A stretch of 64,000 nt of DNA, taken from assembly GCF_002304005.1 (NCBI RefSeq), contig NZ_MRCQ01000007.1:186001-250000 (forward strand), in the 5' to 3' direction. The notes under the pieces were generated by a model. That model made no database searches and was not told the origin of the DNA. It was given only the letters and a program-made list of their open reading frames with translations. The translations under genes and the position numbers were made by a program. This DNA comes from Flavobacterium sp. ACN6. GTDB lineage: Bacteria > Bacteroidota > Bacteroidia > Flavobacteriales > Flavobacteriaceae. Below are positions 25,196-35,648 of the stretch, piece after piece; position 1 is the first letter of the stretch; each line of letters begins with the position of its first letter.

Positions 25196-26035
25196 ATGGA
25201 AAATAACAAAGTTTGGTTTATCACAGGTGCGTCAAAAGGACTTGGATTAGAATTAGCTAAAAAATTATTGGCAGAAGGTTATCAAGTGGCAGCAACTTCT
25301 AGAAGTGAAGAAACTTTAATAAAGGTTTTAGGAAATACATCAGAGAATTTTCTTCCTCTTGAAATGGATTTGGTTAATGAAAAAAGCGTTAAAAATGCTA
25401 TTGAATTGGCAGTAAGTCATTTTAAAACCATTGATGTTTTGGTAAACAATGCTGGTTACGGTCTGCTAGGAGCATTAGAAGAATTGACTGATGCTGAAGC
25501 CAGAAAAAACTACGAAGTAAATGTTTTCGGATTATTGAATGTGATCAGAAATACAATGCCTTATATGCGTGCTGCGAGATCTGGACATATTTTTAATATT
25601 TCTTCTGTGGGAGGTTATTATGGAGAATTTCCGGGCTGGGGAATTTACTGTTCTACAAAATTTGCAGTTGCCGGTTTAACAGAATCTTTGGCTGCGGAAG
25701 TAAAAGAATTTGGGGTTCACGCAACAATCGTTTATCCGGGTTATTTTAGAACCGATTTCTTAAAGGACAGTTCATTGTTACTGCCTCAAAATCCGATTGC
25801 AGATTATAAAGAAGTAAGACAATCTGAAAACGCTCACAAAGAGGATATTAACGAAAATCAGCCAGGTGATCCAGTAAAATTAGCTGAAGCATTAATTAAA
25901 ATGAATCATGAAGAAAATCCTGCTTTGCATTTGTTCTTAGGTGAAGATGCTTATAATATGGCAAACCAAAAGATTGCAAGTGTTCAAAAACAATTAGAAG
26001 AATGGAAATCAGTTTCAGTTTCGACAGGGTTTTAA
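25196..26035 (+). CDS. Short-chain dehydrogenase/reductase
   Basis: 279 residues of the classical SDR family: cofactor loop TGASKGLGLELA (TGxxxGxG), NNAGYG at about residue 87, catalytic Ser in FNISSVGGYYG and the YCSTKFA (YxxxK) dyad near residue 155. A TACCTTTG -7 box lies at 25158-25165, so it may have its own promoter besides readthrough from the AraC gene. Neutral in charge at the cofactor site after strand 2 (TSRSEE, Arg/Ser) favours NADPH. Substrate unknown. Confidence 0.9.
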   Translation: MENNKVWFITGASKGLGLELAKKLLAEGYQVAATSRSEETLIKVLGNTSENFLPLEMDLVNEKSVKNAIELAVSHFKTIDVLVNNAGYGLLGALEELTDAEARKNYEVNVFGLLNVIRNTMPYMRAARSGHIFNISSVGGYYGEFPGWGIYCSTKFAVAGLTESLAAEVKEFGVHATIVYPGYFRTDFLKDSSLLLPQNPIADYKEVRQSENAHKEDINENQPGDPVKLAEALIKMNHEENPALHLFLGEDAYNMANQKIASVQKQLEEWKSVSVSTGF

Positions 26036-26097
26036 TTTCAATTAGATTATTAGAAAATGTGTCAATTTGATAATTGACTTACAATATCCCATTTTTC

Positions 26098-26230
26098 TGT
26101 AGAGACGCACTGCAGTGCGTACCAACAAAATGTAGGAAACCCGACAGGTTTTTAAAACCTGTCGGGTTTATTTGTTTAAACGTTAAGTGAATATCAGGCA
26201 TAGACGCACTGCAGTGCGTCTCTACAGATA
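26098..26230. repeat. Palindrome cluster downstream of the SDR gene
   Basis: P2 copies at about 26098-26120 and 26200-26227 flank one P1 copy at 26137-26169, whose centre differs from the left cluster by having T as the unpaired base. Together with 23837-24106 these bracket the AraC-SDR pair. Short heptad runs lie on either side (26040-26085, 26253-26280). Confidence 0.9.
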
Positions 26231-26265
26231 TGCTGTGTGTTTAATTAATGAAATTGCTACATTAT

Positions 26266-27468
26266 CTAATTTGCCAACGCCGATTTTACATCGCTCAATT
26301 TTCCATCAATCTCTCCCGTTTGCAAACCTAATATATGTGCAATCAACGGATAAACCGAAACATTTTGAAAAGTTTTGACTGTCTTATCGGCTTTAAAAGC
26401 AGGACCTTTTGCATAAAAAATGGCATGCATATCTTTTTCGTTATTGTCATAACCATGCGTACCGCCTTTTATGTGATTACTTTCTTTACTCACTAAACTA
26501 TATCCTTTTTCGGCTTCAATAACAAAATCATGCACACGCGGATTGGTTCCGTAATGCAGTCTTTTTGGAACTTCAGCTGATTTCCAGAATTTAATATGAG
26601 GCACTTTTTTTAAAGCATTGGCTATTGAATCTTGAAATCCAGTTTTTGCCTGCAGGCTCATAATTGGATTAATTACATCTTTGTAACCCAGCCATTCTGG
26701 TTTTAAATAATCTAAAACTGCTACTTTTTTATCATTACTGATAGAAGCCATTCCGTGGTCTGAAACAATAATTAAGTTGATTTGTTTTCCGATTGGTAAT
26801 TGGTTTAATTTTTGAGATAATTCACCCATAATAGAATCCATTTTGATGACCATTTTTTTGTTTTCCGGCGAAAGCGGACCAAAATTATGTCCCGTATGAT
26901 CTGGTTCATCAAAATACAAAGTCACAAGATGAGGTCGTTGTTTTTCTGGAAGCTGGAGCCATTTCATAACCGTATCAATTCTGGCTTCATACGGGATTTT
27001 ACCATTGTAATTTTTGAAATAACTTGGGTTTCTTTTATCAATATCAGAACCAGGCCAAAAGAAAGAAGCGGTTTTTACACCTTGTTCTTCTGCTAAATTC
27101 CAAATCGGATTTCCACCATAAAAGCGAGAATCATTTTTTGCATTAGAGGATAATGAAAATGCTTCGTTCATTGAAGCATCATAAAAAATGTTATTAATAA
27201 TTCCGTGATGATCAGGGTAAAGTCCTGTTACAATTGAATAATGATTAGGAAAAGTTTTGGTTGGATAAGAAGGTTTCATCGATTTTGCGTGAACGCCTTC
27301 TTTAGCGATTTGTTTTAAGTTTGGAAGATTAAATTGCTTTGCATAATCCCAGCGAAATCCGTCCATCGAAACTAAAACAACATAATTATCTTTAGTATTT
27401 TGTGCTTGTAAAACAAATGAAAATGAAAGAATAAGTAAAGAAATAAAAGGGGTAAGAAGTTTTTTCAT
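26266..27468 (-). CDS. Periplasmic NPP-type phosphodiesterase/alkaline phosphatase superfamily
   Basis: 400 residues with a Sec signal peptide (ISLLILSFSFVLQAQ). Metal and catalytic positions of nucleotide pyrophosphatase/phosphodiesterases are present in order: Asp in VSMDGFRWDY, nucleophile Thr in YPTKTFPNHYSIVTGLYP (about residue 69), YFDEPDHTGHNFGP, VSDHGM and GGTHGYDN. Family enzymes hydrolyse phosphodiester or pyrophosphate bonds with two zinc ions outside the cytoplasm. It has an exact consensus promoter at 27490-27520 and is probably transcribed alone. Confidence 0.9.
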   Translation of the reverse strand: MKKLLTPFISLLILSFSFVLQAQNTKDNYVVLVSMDGFRWDYAKQFNLPNLKQIAKEGVHAKSMKPSYPTKTFPNHYSIVTGLYPDHHGIINNIFYDASMNEAFSLSSNAKNDSRFYGGNPIWNLAEEQGVKTASFFWPGSDIDKRNPSYFKNYNGKIPYEARIDTVMKWLQLPEKQRPHLVTLYFDEPDHTGHNFGPLSPENKKMVIKMDSIMGELSQKLNQLPIGKQINLIIVSDHGMASISNDKKVAVLDYLKPEWLGYKDVINPIMSLQAKTGFQDSIANALKKVPHIKFWKSAEVPKRLHYGTNPRVHDFVIEAEKGYSLVSKESNHIKGGTHGYDNNEKDMHAIFYAKGPAFKADKTVKTFQNVSVYPLIAHILGLQTGEIDGKLSDVKSALAN

Positions 27469-27489
27469 TATTGAAATTTATTGAAGACA

Positions 27490-27520
27490 CAAAGTTACCA
27501 ATAAGTATATTTAAGAGCAA
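27490..27520 (-). promoter_or_regulatory. Promoter of the phosphodiesterase gene
   Basis: Minus-strand TTG (27520-27518), 20 nt, TAACTTTG (27497-27490); exact flavobacterial consensus, 21 bp before the ATG. Confidence 0.65.
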
Positions 27521-27710
27521 AAACAGAATGTTAAACAATCTTAAATTTAAAAATGCCTTGCCACGAATTGTCTTTATTTGAAAAAGGTTGCCGCGAATTT
27601 CACGAATTTTCACGAATGCTTTGTGTTGGAAAAGGTTTGCCAGAGATTAAAAAGATTTTCACAAATTATGATCTTTTTAATCCTTTAATCTTTGGCAAAA
27701 AAAACGCCGG

Positions 27711-27741
27711 ATAAAAAATATCCGGCGTTTTAAGTTTTAAG
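27711..27741 (-). terminator. groEL terminator
   Basis: AAAACGCCGGATA and its exact complement form a 13-bp stem with an AAAAA loop and a U run on the minus strand, 12 bp after the groEL stop. Confidence 0.9.
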
Positions 27742-27752
27742 AAAAGAACGAA

Positions 27753-29510
<1,758 letters not shown>

Positions 29511-29556
29511 ATTGCTTTACGCTTTGTTTGGAAGCTTATAGCTTACAGCTTACAGC

Positions 29557-29913
29557 CTATTGCTGTACTAATACTTGTTTTAATTTGTAAATTTTGCTTT
29601 TTATACTGTTGATTTTTTCTAATTGATTTTCTGCAATTTCATTATTAAGATATTGTAGGTCTTTAGCTAAAATCAAGAGGTATTCTGTTTCATTGGCAGA
29701 ACCTAAAGCGATGTTGAGAAATTGATTGAATTCTTTATCACTATTTCTTCCACATCCTTCACTAATATTAGTTGGGATTGATGAGGATGCTCTTCTTACT
29801 TGACTTGTTAATCCATATAATTCTTCTTTTGGAAATAAAGAAGTTAATTTATAGATTTCTAAAGTTAAAGAATGGCTTAAATGCCAAATATCGTATTTTT
29901 TAAAATCTCTCAT
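29557..29913 (-). CDS. Four-helix-bundle protein, S23/intervening-sequence family
   Basis: 118 residues matching the S23 (IVP, TIGR02436-like) family: KYDIWHLSHSLTLEIYKL, then the hallmark GLTSQVRRASSSIPTNISEG at about 38-57, GRNSDKEFNQFLNIALGSAN and ETEYLLILAKDLQYL. The fold is a four-helix bundle that pentamerises; homologues are encoded in intervening sequences of 23S rRNA in some bacteria and a relative (bAvd) serves diversity-generating retroelements. Its function is not established. Here it is wedged between groES and groEL with heptad repeats on both sides, which suggests insertion as a mobile passenger. Confidence 0.9.
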   Translation of the reverse strand: MRDFKKYDIWHLSHSLTLEIYKLTSLFPKEELYGLTSQVRRASSSIPTNISEGCGRNSDKEFNQFLNIALGSANETEYLLILAKDLQYLNNEIAENQLEKINSIKSKIYKLKQVLVQQ

Positions 29914-29925
29914 TTTTTTTGAAAG

Positions 29926-29999
29926 CTTTAGGCAATAGGCTATAGACTTTTTATACTCTTCGAAAGAGACTTATAGCTTAAAGCTTACGGCTTACAGCA
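29926..29999. repeat. Heptad repeat between groES and the S23 gene
   Basis: GCTTTAG, GCAATAG, GCTATAG on the left and CTTATAG, CTTAAAG, CTTACGG, CTTACAG on the right, each with a 7-bp period. Similar text lies on the other side of the S23 gene. Confidence 0.7.
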
Positions 30000-30002
30000 C
30001 TA

Positions 30003-30278
30003 TTAGATTATCGCTAAGATATCATCCTCACGCATAATCAAATAATCAGTTCCTTCTAATTTTAGTTCTGTTCCGGCATATTTTCCGTAGAGAACAGTAT
30101 CACCAACTTTTACAGTCATTGTATGATCTTTAGATCCGTTTCCTACTGCAACTACAGTTCCTTTTTGAGGTTTTTCTTTGGCAGTATCTGGAATAAAAAT
30201 ACCCGAAGCAGTTTTAGTTTCAGCTGCAACAGGCTCAATAAGTACGCGGTCTGAAAGCGGTTTAATGTTTAAAGCCAT
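30003..30278 (-). CDS. groS: Co-chaperonin GroES
   Basis: 91 residues, full length. [17 protein letters not shown] is the first strand, [20 protein letters not shown] the mobile loop that docks on GroEL, and [20 protein letters not shown] the C-terminal part. It caps the GroEL chamber in the cytoplasm. The secG terminator at 30373-30398 lies upstream, so groES must start its own transcript, although I see no clear consensus promoter. The usual groES-groEL adjacency is broken by the S23 gene. Confidence 0.97.
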   Translation of the reverse strand: MALNIKPLSDRVLIEPVAAETKTASGIFIPDTAKEKPQKGTVVAVGNGSKDHTMTVKVGDTVLYGKYAGTELKLEGTDYLIMREDDILAII

Positions 30279-30372
30279 GATTTTATATTATTATTAGTTA
30301 TACATTTTTTATGTTCTATAAACTTTCAGAAATTATGCCATGCTGGTAAAACTGACATTATTTCTTAAAAAA

Positions 30373-30398
30373 AATGCCAGCTTTGACAGGCTGGCATT
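30373..30398 (-). terminator. secG terminator
   Basis: AATGCCAGC and GCTGGCATT form a 9-bp perfect stem; the A run on its left gives a U run on the minus strand. Confidence 0.85.
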
Positions 30399-30418
30399 AG
30401 ATTTTATATGAGCTAAGA

Positions 30419-30760
30419 TTATTTAGCTGCTGGTGCTGCTGGAGCAGGAGTATTTCCTTGTGCTGGTACTGCAGGCGTATTTGCAGGAGCCTCAGTTTTT
30501 TCAATGATTTTAGATTCAGTATCACTTAAAGATCCAGAGAAACTTAAGCTTGAAAGTAAAATTAACACAATAAGAACTGTAGCTAAAGTCCAAGTACTTT
30601 TGTCTAAAAAGTCAGTTGTTTTTTGTACGCCGCCTAACATCTGCGTTCCGCTGATAGTAGAAGACAATCCGCCTCCCTTAGGGTTTTGTACCATAATAAC
30701 TACGATCAATAGAAAACAAACTATTGTGATTAAAACTAAAAAAATTGAAAATGTGCTCAT
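30419..30760 (-). CDS. secG: Preprotein translocase subunit SecG
   Basis: 113 residues: two membrane helices (IFLVLITIVCFLLIVVIMV and WTLATVLIVLILLSSLSF) around the conserved loop QNPKGGGLSSTISG, the SecG signature. The C-terminal 40 residues are an Ala/Pro-rich tail typical of Bacteroidota homologues. SecG assists SecYEG in exporting proteins, including all signal-peptide proteins of this window. Its start lies 3 bp after the stop of the acidic TPR protein gene, so the two are translationally close. Confidence 0.95.
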   Translation of the reverse strand: MSTFSIFLVLITIVCFLLIVVIMVQNPKGGGLSSTISGTQMLGGVQKTTDFLDKSTWTLATVLIVLILLSSLSFSGSLSDTESKIIEKTEAPANTPAVPAQGNTPAPAAPAAK

Positions 30761-30763
30761 TAC

Positions 30764-32503
30764 TTAATTATTGTTATTGTTATTTTGTTGTAAAATCTTT
30801 ATATCCGATATGCGGTCTGCAAAGAAAGTAATTTTTTCTGGATATTTCAAAATTAATATTTCATATGCTTGAATTGCTTTTGTATATTTCTTTTGTTCCA
30901 GATATACTCTAGCCAAAGTCTCTGTCATTAGATATGAATTGTCTTCAGAATTGCTCTCTAATTGGACTACCGGAACACTTGTACCAGGTTTTACAGGAGA
31001 GATTTTCGGATTAGTTTCGATAAATTTATCGATAATTTCAGCCTTTTTTAGTCTCTCTTCATCAATTACTTTTTCTTCTTTTTTTGTTTCAACAGCTTCA
31101 TTTATGATTTCTTCTTCTGATGAAACTTCATCTGAACGGTCAATTGGTTCTGTTCGAGATAATTGCAGCCATTCTTGGAAAGAGTGTTTTTCATTAAATG
31201 AAAAATCTAAAGGCTTGCCAATTTCTAAATGTTCTGCTGCAGTTTTAACTGCTTCATTTATTTCTTCGTCTTGCGATTCTTCATTTTCTATTTGAATCTC
31301 TTGCTGAACTTCTTCTTTGATTGGCTCCTCAACTTCTTCTGGAGCTTCTTGAGGAATTTCTTCCTTAATCACTTCTTTTGGAGATGCTGTTTCAGATTCT
31401 TTAATAGAAGAAAGAATAGATCGCTCAATTGGATTAATCTTGAATTCTGGAATTATCATTTCTTCGATAACACTTTCATCTTCGTCTTCTTCAACTGAGT
31501 TTAAAACCGGCTGTTCAATAACAGAATCAATTTTAGTTTCTTCTATTTTTGCTGGTTCTTCAGGAATTGAGGCTTCGGCTTCTTTAATTGAATTTAAAAT
31601 CGAACGCTCAATTGCTGGATCAATTTTAGATTCCTCAACTTTTACGGGCTTTGGTGTAGAAAGAGTTTCAGCTTCTTTAATTGAACTTAAAATAGAATCT
31701 TCAATACGATTAATTTTAGGCTCTTCCGTTTTTATTTGCTCTGTTGTTGAAAAAGTTTCGGTTTCTTCTTTACTATCAGAACTTGATTCTTCAAGAATAT
31801 CAATTTTATTTTCTTCTTCAACTACTGGTTTTTCATAAGTAATTGAGTGCGCTTCTTTAATTGAAGTAAAAATAGACGGATCTATTTCTGGAAGCGTTTT
31901 TGGTTCTTCGATTTTTACAGGTTTCTCAAAAGTTACGGTTTGCGCTTCTTTGATTGCAGTAAAAATAGAAGGATCTATTTCTGGAATATTCTTTGGCTCT
32001 TCAGTCTTTATTGGTTCCTCTGCTTTTACAGGTTCTTCCAGTTTTACGGTTTCTTCGACTTTTACTGTTTTTTCTACTTCAACAAATTGATCTATAGAAG
32101 GAATTGCAGTTTCTTTACGAGAATCTGAAATTGATTCTTCTATAAATTCAGTTGGTACTTCAATAGCTTTCTGAATTTGTGCAGGAGAAATTATTTCGCT
32201 TTCAAAAACAGTAATTTCCAGAAGATCTCTAAGTTTTTGTTCGTAGAAATCATTTTGAATAGAAGTAAAAGCTTCAGAAGTAATAAAATCAAACAAAACA
32301 GAACGATCTGAAGTGTGAGCGGCCGTAACTTTTAAAGCATAATTATACTTAAAGCTGTTTTGATTGTAAAGTCCTTTTAGTCTTAATGCTCGCGCACTTT
32401 GAAAATATGGAAACTCATTCAGAACACTTCCTAATGCGTCCGCCTGCCTTTCAGTAATAGCATCCGGTTTGTTCATTAAGTAGGTATAATCAGTAACGTT
32501 CAT
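30764..32503 (-). CDS. Acidic-repeat protein with C-terminal TPR-like segment
   Basis: 579 residues, no signal. Residues of about 1-110 form a helical head (MNKPDAITERQADALGSVLN). From about 130 to 400 runs a Glu/Lys/Pro-rich region with six copies of a unit ending SIFTSIKEA, SILSSIKEAE or SILNSIKEAE, separated by KVEEPK-type linkers. The last 60 residues form a TPR-like helix pair (LARVYLEQKKYTKAIQAYEI) and the chain ends in six Asn encoded by a GTTATT-type microsatellite. The position between lptE and secG is conserved-looking and suggests an envelope role, but the function is unknown. Confidence 0.75.
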   Translation of the reverse strand: MNVTDYTYLMNKPDAITERQADALGSVLNEFPYFQSARALRLKGLYNQNSFKYNYALKVTAAHTSDRSVLFDFITSEAFTSIQNDFYEQKLRDLLEITVFESEIISPAQIQKAIEVPTEFIEESISDSRKETAIPSIDQFVEVEKTVKVEETVKLEEPVKAEEPIKTEEPKNIPEIDPSIFTAIKEAQTVTFEKPVKIEEPKTLPEIDPSIFTSIKEAHSITYEKPVVEEENKIDILEESSSDSKEETETFSTTEQIKTEEPKINRIEDSILSSIKEAETLSTPKPVKVEESKIDPAIERSILNSIKEAEASIPEEPAKIEETKIDSVIEQPVLNSVEEDEDESVIEEMIIPEFKINPIERSILSSIKESETASPKEVIKEEIPQEAPEEVEEPIKEEVQQEIQIENEESQDEEINEAVKTAAEHLEIGKPLDFSFNEKHSFQEWLQLSRTEPIDRSDEVSSEEEIINEAVETKKEEKVIDEERLKKAEIIDKFIETNPKISPVKPGTSVPVVQLESNSEDNSYLMTETLARVYLEQKKYTKAIQAYEILILKYPEKITFFADRISDIKILQQNNNNNN

Positions 32504-32512
32504 TCTTTTTTT

Positions 32513-32668
32513 TCTTTAGTTTACTCGTTTATTTGTTTAACCGTTTTTCTTTAGTTTAACCGTTTATTCGTTTAATTGATAACTGTTTAATTGTTAACTA
32601 TTTAAATGTTTATCGTTTTAGAATCGATTAAACGATTAAACAAATAAACGATTTCAACAAATAAACAT
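32513..32668. repeat. Heptad-repeat region, GTTTAAC/CGTTTAT type, with inverted half
   Basis: A 150-bp run with a 7-bp period (GTTTAAC, CGTTTAT, TCGTTTA) whose right end is the inverted form (CGATTAAACGATTAAAC), between lptE and the acidic TPR protein gene. No gene is present. Confidence 0.7.
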
Positions 32669-32671
32669 AAA

Positions 32672-33178
32672 TTACCATTTAGCCAATGATTCATTAAATA
32701 TGTCTTGTGTAATTCTTTCAAAAATGACTCTTAACGCTTCGTTTAAAACTGATCCTGTCGGAAGATCCTGACCTGGGAAATCATAGTAGAACTCAAAAGA
32801 TTTTTCAAAATCATCTGTTTCTTTCTTTTTATTCATAAATCTCACATTCACACGAATTGTTAAACGGTTTTGTGACGCCTGCTGATCTGCAGTTGCTGTC
32901 ATTGGGGTTATTCTGTAATCTGTAATTTCTCCCTCGTATACTAAATCACCGCCGTTACTCACCAAATTTAAGTTGGTTTGATTCATAATCAAATCCTGCA
33001 GATTTAATGTAAAAGTCCTGTCGATTCCAGGTTCAACTAAATCCGCATTATTCTGGAAAAAGTTAACTTGAAATGTTTTTGCATTAATCTGCCCTGTTGT
33101 TCCTGTAAAGTTATAAAAGCCACAACCGCTTAACATGAACAAGCTGATTAATGCGAAGAAAGAATATATTTTTTTCAT
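32672..33178 (-). CDS. lptE: LPS assembly lipoprotein LptE
   Basis: 168 residues from the ATG at 33178; the frame extends 13 codons into a heptad repeat but only the later start places the lipobox correctly (LFMLSGCGFYNFTG, Cys19). Strand and helix order (FQVNFFQNNADLVEPG, FTLNLQDLIMNQTNL, YEGEITDYRITPMTATADQQ, LTIRVNVRFMN) fits the LptE fold of Bacteroidota. It would plug LptD in the outer membrane for LPS transport. The downstream neighbours and the sigma-54 activator upstream lie on the same strand. Confidence 0.85.
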   Translation of the reverse strand: MKKIYSFFALISLFMLSGCGFYNFTGTTGQINAKTFQVNFFQNNADLVEPGIDRTFTLNLQDLIMNQTNLNLVSNGGDLVYEGEITDYRITPMTATADQQASQNRLTIRVNVRFMNKKKETDDFEKSFEFYYDFPGQDLPTGSVLNEALRVIFERITQDIFNESLAKW

Positions 33179-33190
33179 AAAATGTAATGG

Positions 33191-33312
33191 TAATAAATTC
33201 CAAAATTTAAATTCCAAATTGGTCAGGGAACTTCAAATCTTTTAAACTTCCAATTTCCAATTATTTTTCAAATATAGCAATTTGGAATTTGGAATTTATT
33301 CTTTGGAATTTT
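33191..33312. repeat. Heptad repeat, AATTCCA and inverted TTTGGAA
   Basis: Left part AATTCCA/AAATTTA/AATTCCA; right part ATTTGGA, ATTTGGA, ATTTATT, CTTTGGA with a 7-bp period in the complementary sense, so the whole can fold into a hairpin between lptE and the activator gene. Confidence 0.65.
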
Positions 33313-34572
33313 CTATAGGTCAAATTGTTTGATTTTGCGGTATAAAGTTCTTTCAGAAATACCTAATTCATCTGCTGCGGCTTTACGTTTTCCTTTGTTT
33401 TTTTCTAATGATTTTTTGATCATTTCGATTTCTTTTTGTTCCAATCGTAAAACTTCTTCTTCCTCAATAGTTTCAGCAAATAAATAATTATCGTCTTGTA
33501 TTTGATAATTTTCTTCGCGTACAGCTGGAGCAGTCATAACAGCGGTTCTTGGTTCTTCTTCAAAATCAATTTCGCTGTCGTTTTGTTGATTTCCGTAAAT
33601 TTTCTGAATTAAATTCGGATTAATGTCCTGTACTTTAGAAGTGCCATTTTTCATTAGTTCTAAAGTCAGTTTTTTCAAGTCGTTCAGATCACTTTTCATA
33701 TCAAAAAGAACTTTATATAAAATGTCTCTTTCTGTACTAAAGTCACTTTCTTTTTTATTTTCATTAATAACAGAAGGTAAGCTTCTTCCTTCGGCAGGTA
33801 GATAGGATTGTAAAGTTGCCAGCGTGATATCGCGATTGGTTTCTAAAACAGAAATCTGTTCAGCCACATTTCGAAGCTGGCGAATATTACCGCTCCATCT
33901 AAATTTCTGTAATAACTGTACAGAATCATCATCTAGTTTTAAGGGCGGCATTTTGTATTTATGAGCAAAATCTGCCACAAATTTTCTGAACAATAAATGA
34001 ATGTCATCGTTTCTTTCTCGTAAAGGCGGCAGCGTAATTTCTACAGTACTTAAACGATAGTACAAATCTTCACGAAATTTACCTTTTTCAATTGCATTGA
34101 ATAAATTCACATTGGTAGCAGCAACAATACGAACATTTGTTTTTTGAACCTGAGACGAACCAACCTTAATGAATTCTCCATTTTCTAAAACACGAAGCAG
34201 TCTTACTTGTGTTGTCAATGGTAATTCACCAACTTCATCAAGAAAGATAGTTCCTCCGTCGGCTACTTCAAAATAACCTTCACGTGTGCTTGTTGCACCT
34301 GTAAAAGCACCTTTTTCGTGGCCAAAAAGTTCACTGTCAATAGTCCCTTCTGGAATAGCTCCACAGTTTACAGCAATATATTTTCCGTGCTTTCTGTGCG
34401 AAAGCGAATGTATAATTCTAGGAATATTTTCTTTACCAACACCACTTTCCCCAGTCACCATAACCGAAATATCAGTTGGAGCAACCTGAATGGCTTTTTC
34501 GATAGCACGATTTAATTTAGGATCATTTCCAATAATCTCAAATCGTTGTTTTATTGCTTGAACTGTTTCCAT
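33313..34572 (-). CDS. Sigma-54-dependent activator without receiver domain
   Basis: 419 residues. The AAA+ domain begins almost at the N-terminus: Walker A GESGVGKE near residue 41, GHEKGAFTGATS (the sigma-54 contact loop), Walker B GTIFLDEVGELPL, and the R-finger region RFREDLYYRLSTVEI. A linker of about 120 residues (acidic, helical) leads to a Fis-type helix-turn-helix at the end (RKAAADELGISERTLYRKIK). No phospho-receiver or other sensor is present, so activity must be set by level, a partner or the linker. It needs RpoN (sigma-54), encoded elsewhere. Neighbours suggest envelope-related targets; this is inference. Confidence 0.92.
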   Translation of the reverse strand: METVQAIKQRFEIIGNDPKLNRAIEKAIQVAPTDISVMVTGESGVGKENIPRIIHSLSHRKHGKYIAVNCGAIPEGTIDSELFGHEKGAFTGATSTREGYFEVADGGTIFLDEVGELPLTTQVRLLRVLENGEFIKVGSSQVQKTNVRIVAATNVNLFNAIEKGKFREDLYYRLSTVEITLPPLRERNDDIHLLFRKFVADFAHKYKMPPLKLDDDSVQLLQKFRWSGNIRQLRNVAEQISVLETNRDITLATLQSYLPAEGRSLPSVINENKKESDFSTERDILYKVLFDMKSDLNDLKKLTLELMKNGTSKVQDINPNLIQKIYGNQQNDSEIDFEEEPRTAVMTAPAVREENYQIQDDNYLFAETIEEEEVLRLEQKEIEMIKKSLEKNKGKRKAAADELGISERTLYRKIKQFDL

Positions 34573-34594
34573 AAAATAGTTATTTCTTGGATTA

Positions 34595-35554
34595 TTATTT
34601 AACAGAATAATTAAAAGTCAGGCCTCCGTATTCTTTATTGTCTTCGGTTGAAATTCTGGACATTTTTAAAGGTAAGTTATTCAATTGATAACTATAAGTG
34701 TTTTTATATACATTGTCGATTGGAATGCCTCCAAACTCAGGGACTGGATAAGTAGTTTTTATTAAATTATTTTTTCCTGTGCCTGCAACATGATCCTGAA
34801 TACTTCCTCTTTCCAAAACAAAAGGATAATCATTGCTTAAAATATAGTTCATATAATGATTCATATAAACCTGATGTACTGGGTTTATTTTATCATCATA
34901 TTCGTAGGTAACAGATCCGGCGTACAGATTTGCAGGACTGTCTGATAAATCGTGCGTACCATCTGTCGATATTTTTAATGAAATCAAATTTTTGTTTTTG
35001 TCATATTTTAAAGTTGCATACGAGCTTGTTCTTATTGGTCTGTTCTCTTTAGCAGGATAATCAACATAATTGTGTTTAGAAATAAGCAGCCCTTCATCGT
35101 TAAATGTGTACTGAACTTTTACGTGATTAAAATTTGGATCATCCGCAGAAATCAATTCACCAGTCACAACATTTTTATTGTGAGTAAATAGCCAAACAAA
35201 AAGTTTTCCTGCAGTCCCAACTTTTCTGGAATCCTTCTCCATTTTAATAATTTGGCCATTACTATTATAAGTAAAAGTGGTTGTCACAGGAGCACTATCA
35301 GGACTTATAGCTATTTCAGTCATTCTGTTGTTAGAGTCGTACGAAAAATCTATAAATATTTCTCCTTTTGAACGCGTTATTTTATCGTATCGGGTACCCT
35401 TATTATCAAATAGATGTATATTTCCGTATTCACCATATTCTTTATAGTTTTTTAAAATAGTACCTTCTATATTCTCAGACTCGGAAGCTGAATTGTTATC
35501 ATTTGAACACGATAGAATAAATAATGAGAGTAATAGAATAATGATTTTTTTCAT
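34595..35554 (-). CDS. Hypothetical lipoprotein with YD-like strands
   Basis: 319 residues. A lipoprotein signal (LLLSLFILSC, Cys16) is followed by a Ser/Glu linker and a beta-rich body whose repeated pattern (IDFSYDSNNRMTEIAISPD, TTFTYNSNGQIIKMEKD, LKYDKNKNLISLKIS, VTYEYDDKINPVH) is like the YD repeats of RHS proteins and of many Bacteroidota surface lipoproteins. It ends GGLTFNYSVK. Likely surface- or periplasm-facing lipid-anchored protein of unknown function. It is 22 bp upstream of the sigma-54 activator gene and may share its transcript. Confidence 0.7.
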   Translation of the reverse strand: MKKIIILLLSLFILSCSNDNNSASESENIEGTILKNYKEYGEYGNIHLFDNKGTRYDKITRSKGEIFIDFSYDSNNRMTEIAISPDSAPVTTTFTYNSNGQIIKMEKDSRKVGTAGKLFVWLFTHNKNVVTGELISADDPNFNHVKVQYTFNDEGLLISKHNYVDYPAKENRPIRTSSYATLKYDKNKNLISLKISTDGTHDLSDSPANLYAGSVTYEYDDKINPVHQVYMNHYMNYILSNDYPFVLERGSIQDHVAGTGKNNLIKTTYPVPEFGGIPIDNVYKNTYSYQLNNLPLKMSRISTEDNKEYGGLTFNYSVK

Positions 35555-35648
35555 AGTGAATAATATCGAAATAAACTGTTATTGTATATGTCTTTAAAGT
35601 TTTAAGTTACAAAGAAAACCTGAAATTAGAAACTTGAAATAAATTTTC

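Noticed and set aside
30003..30278. groES as part of the secG operon
   Set aside because: A 9-bp perfect terminator lies between secG and groES, so cotranscription is unlikely.
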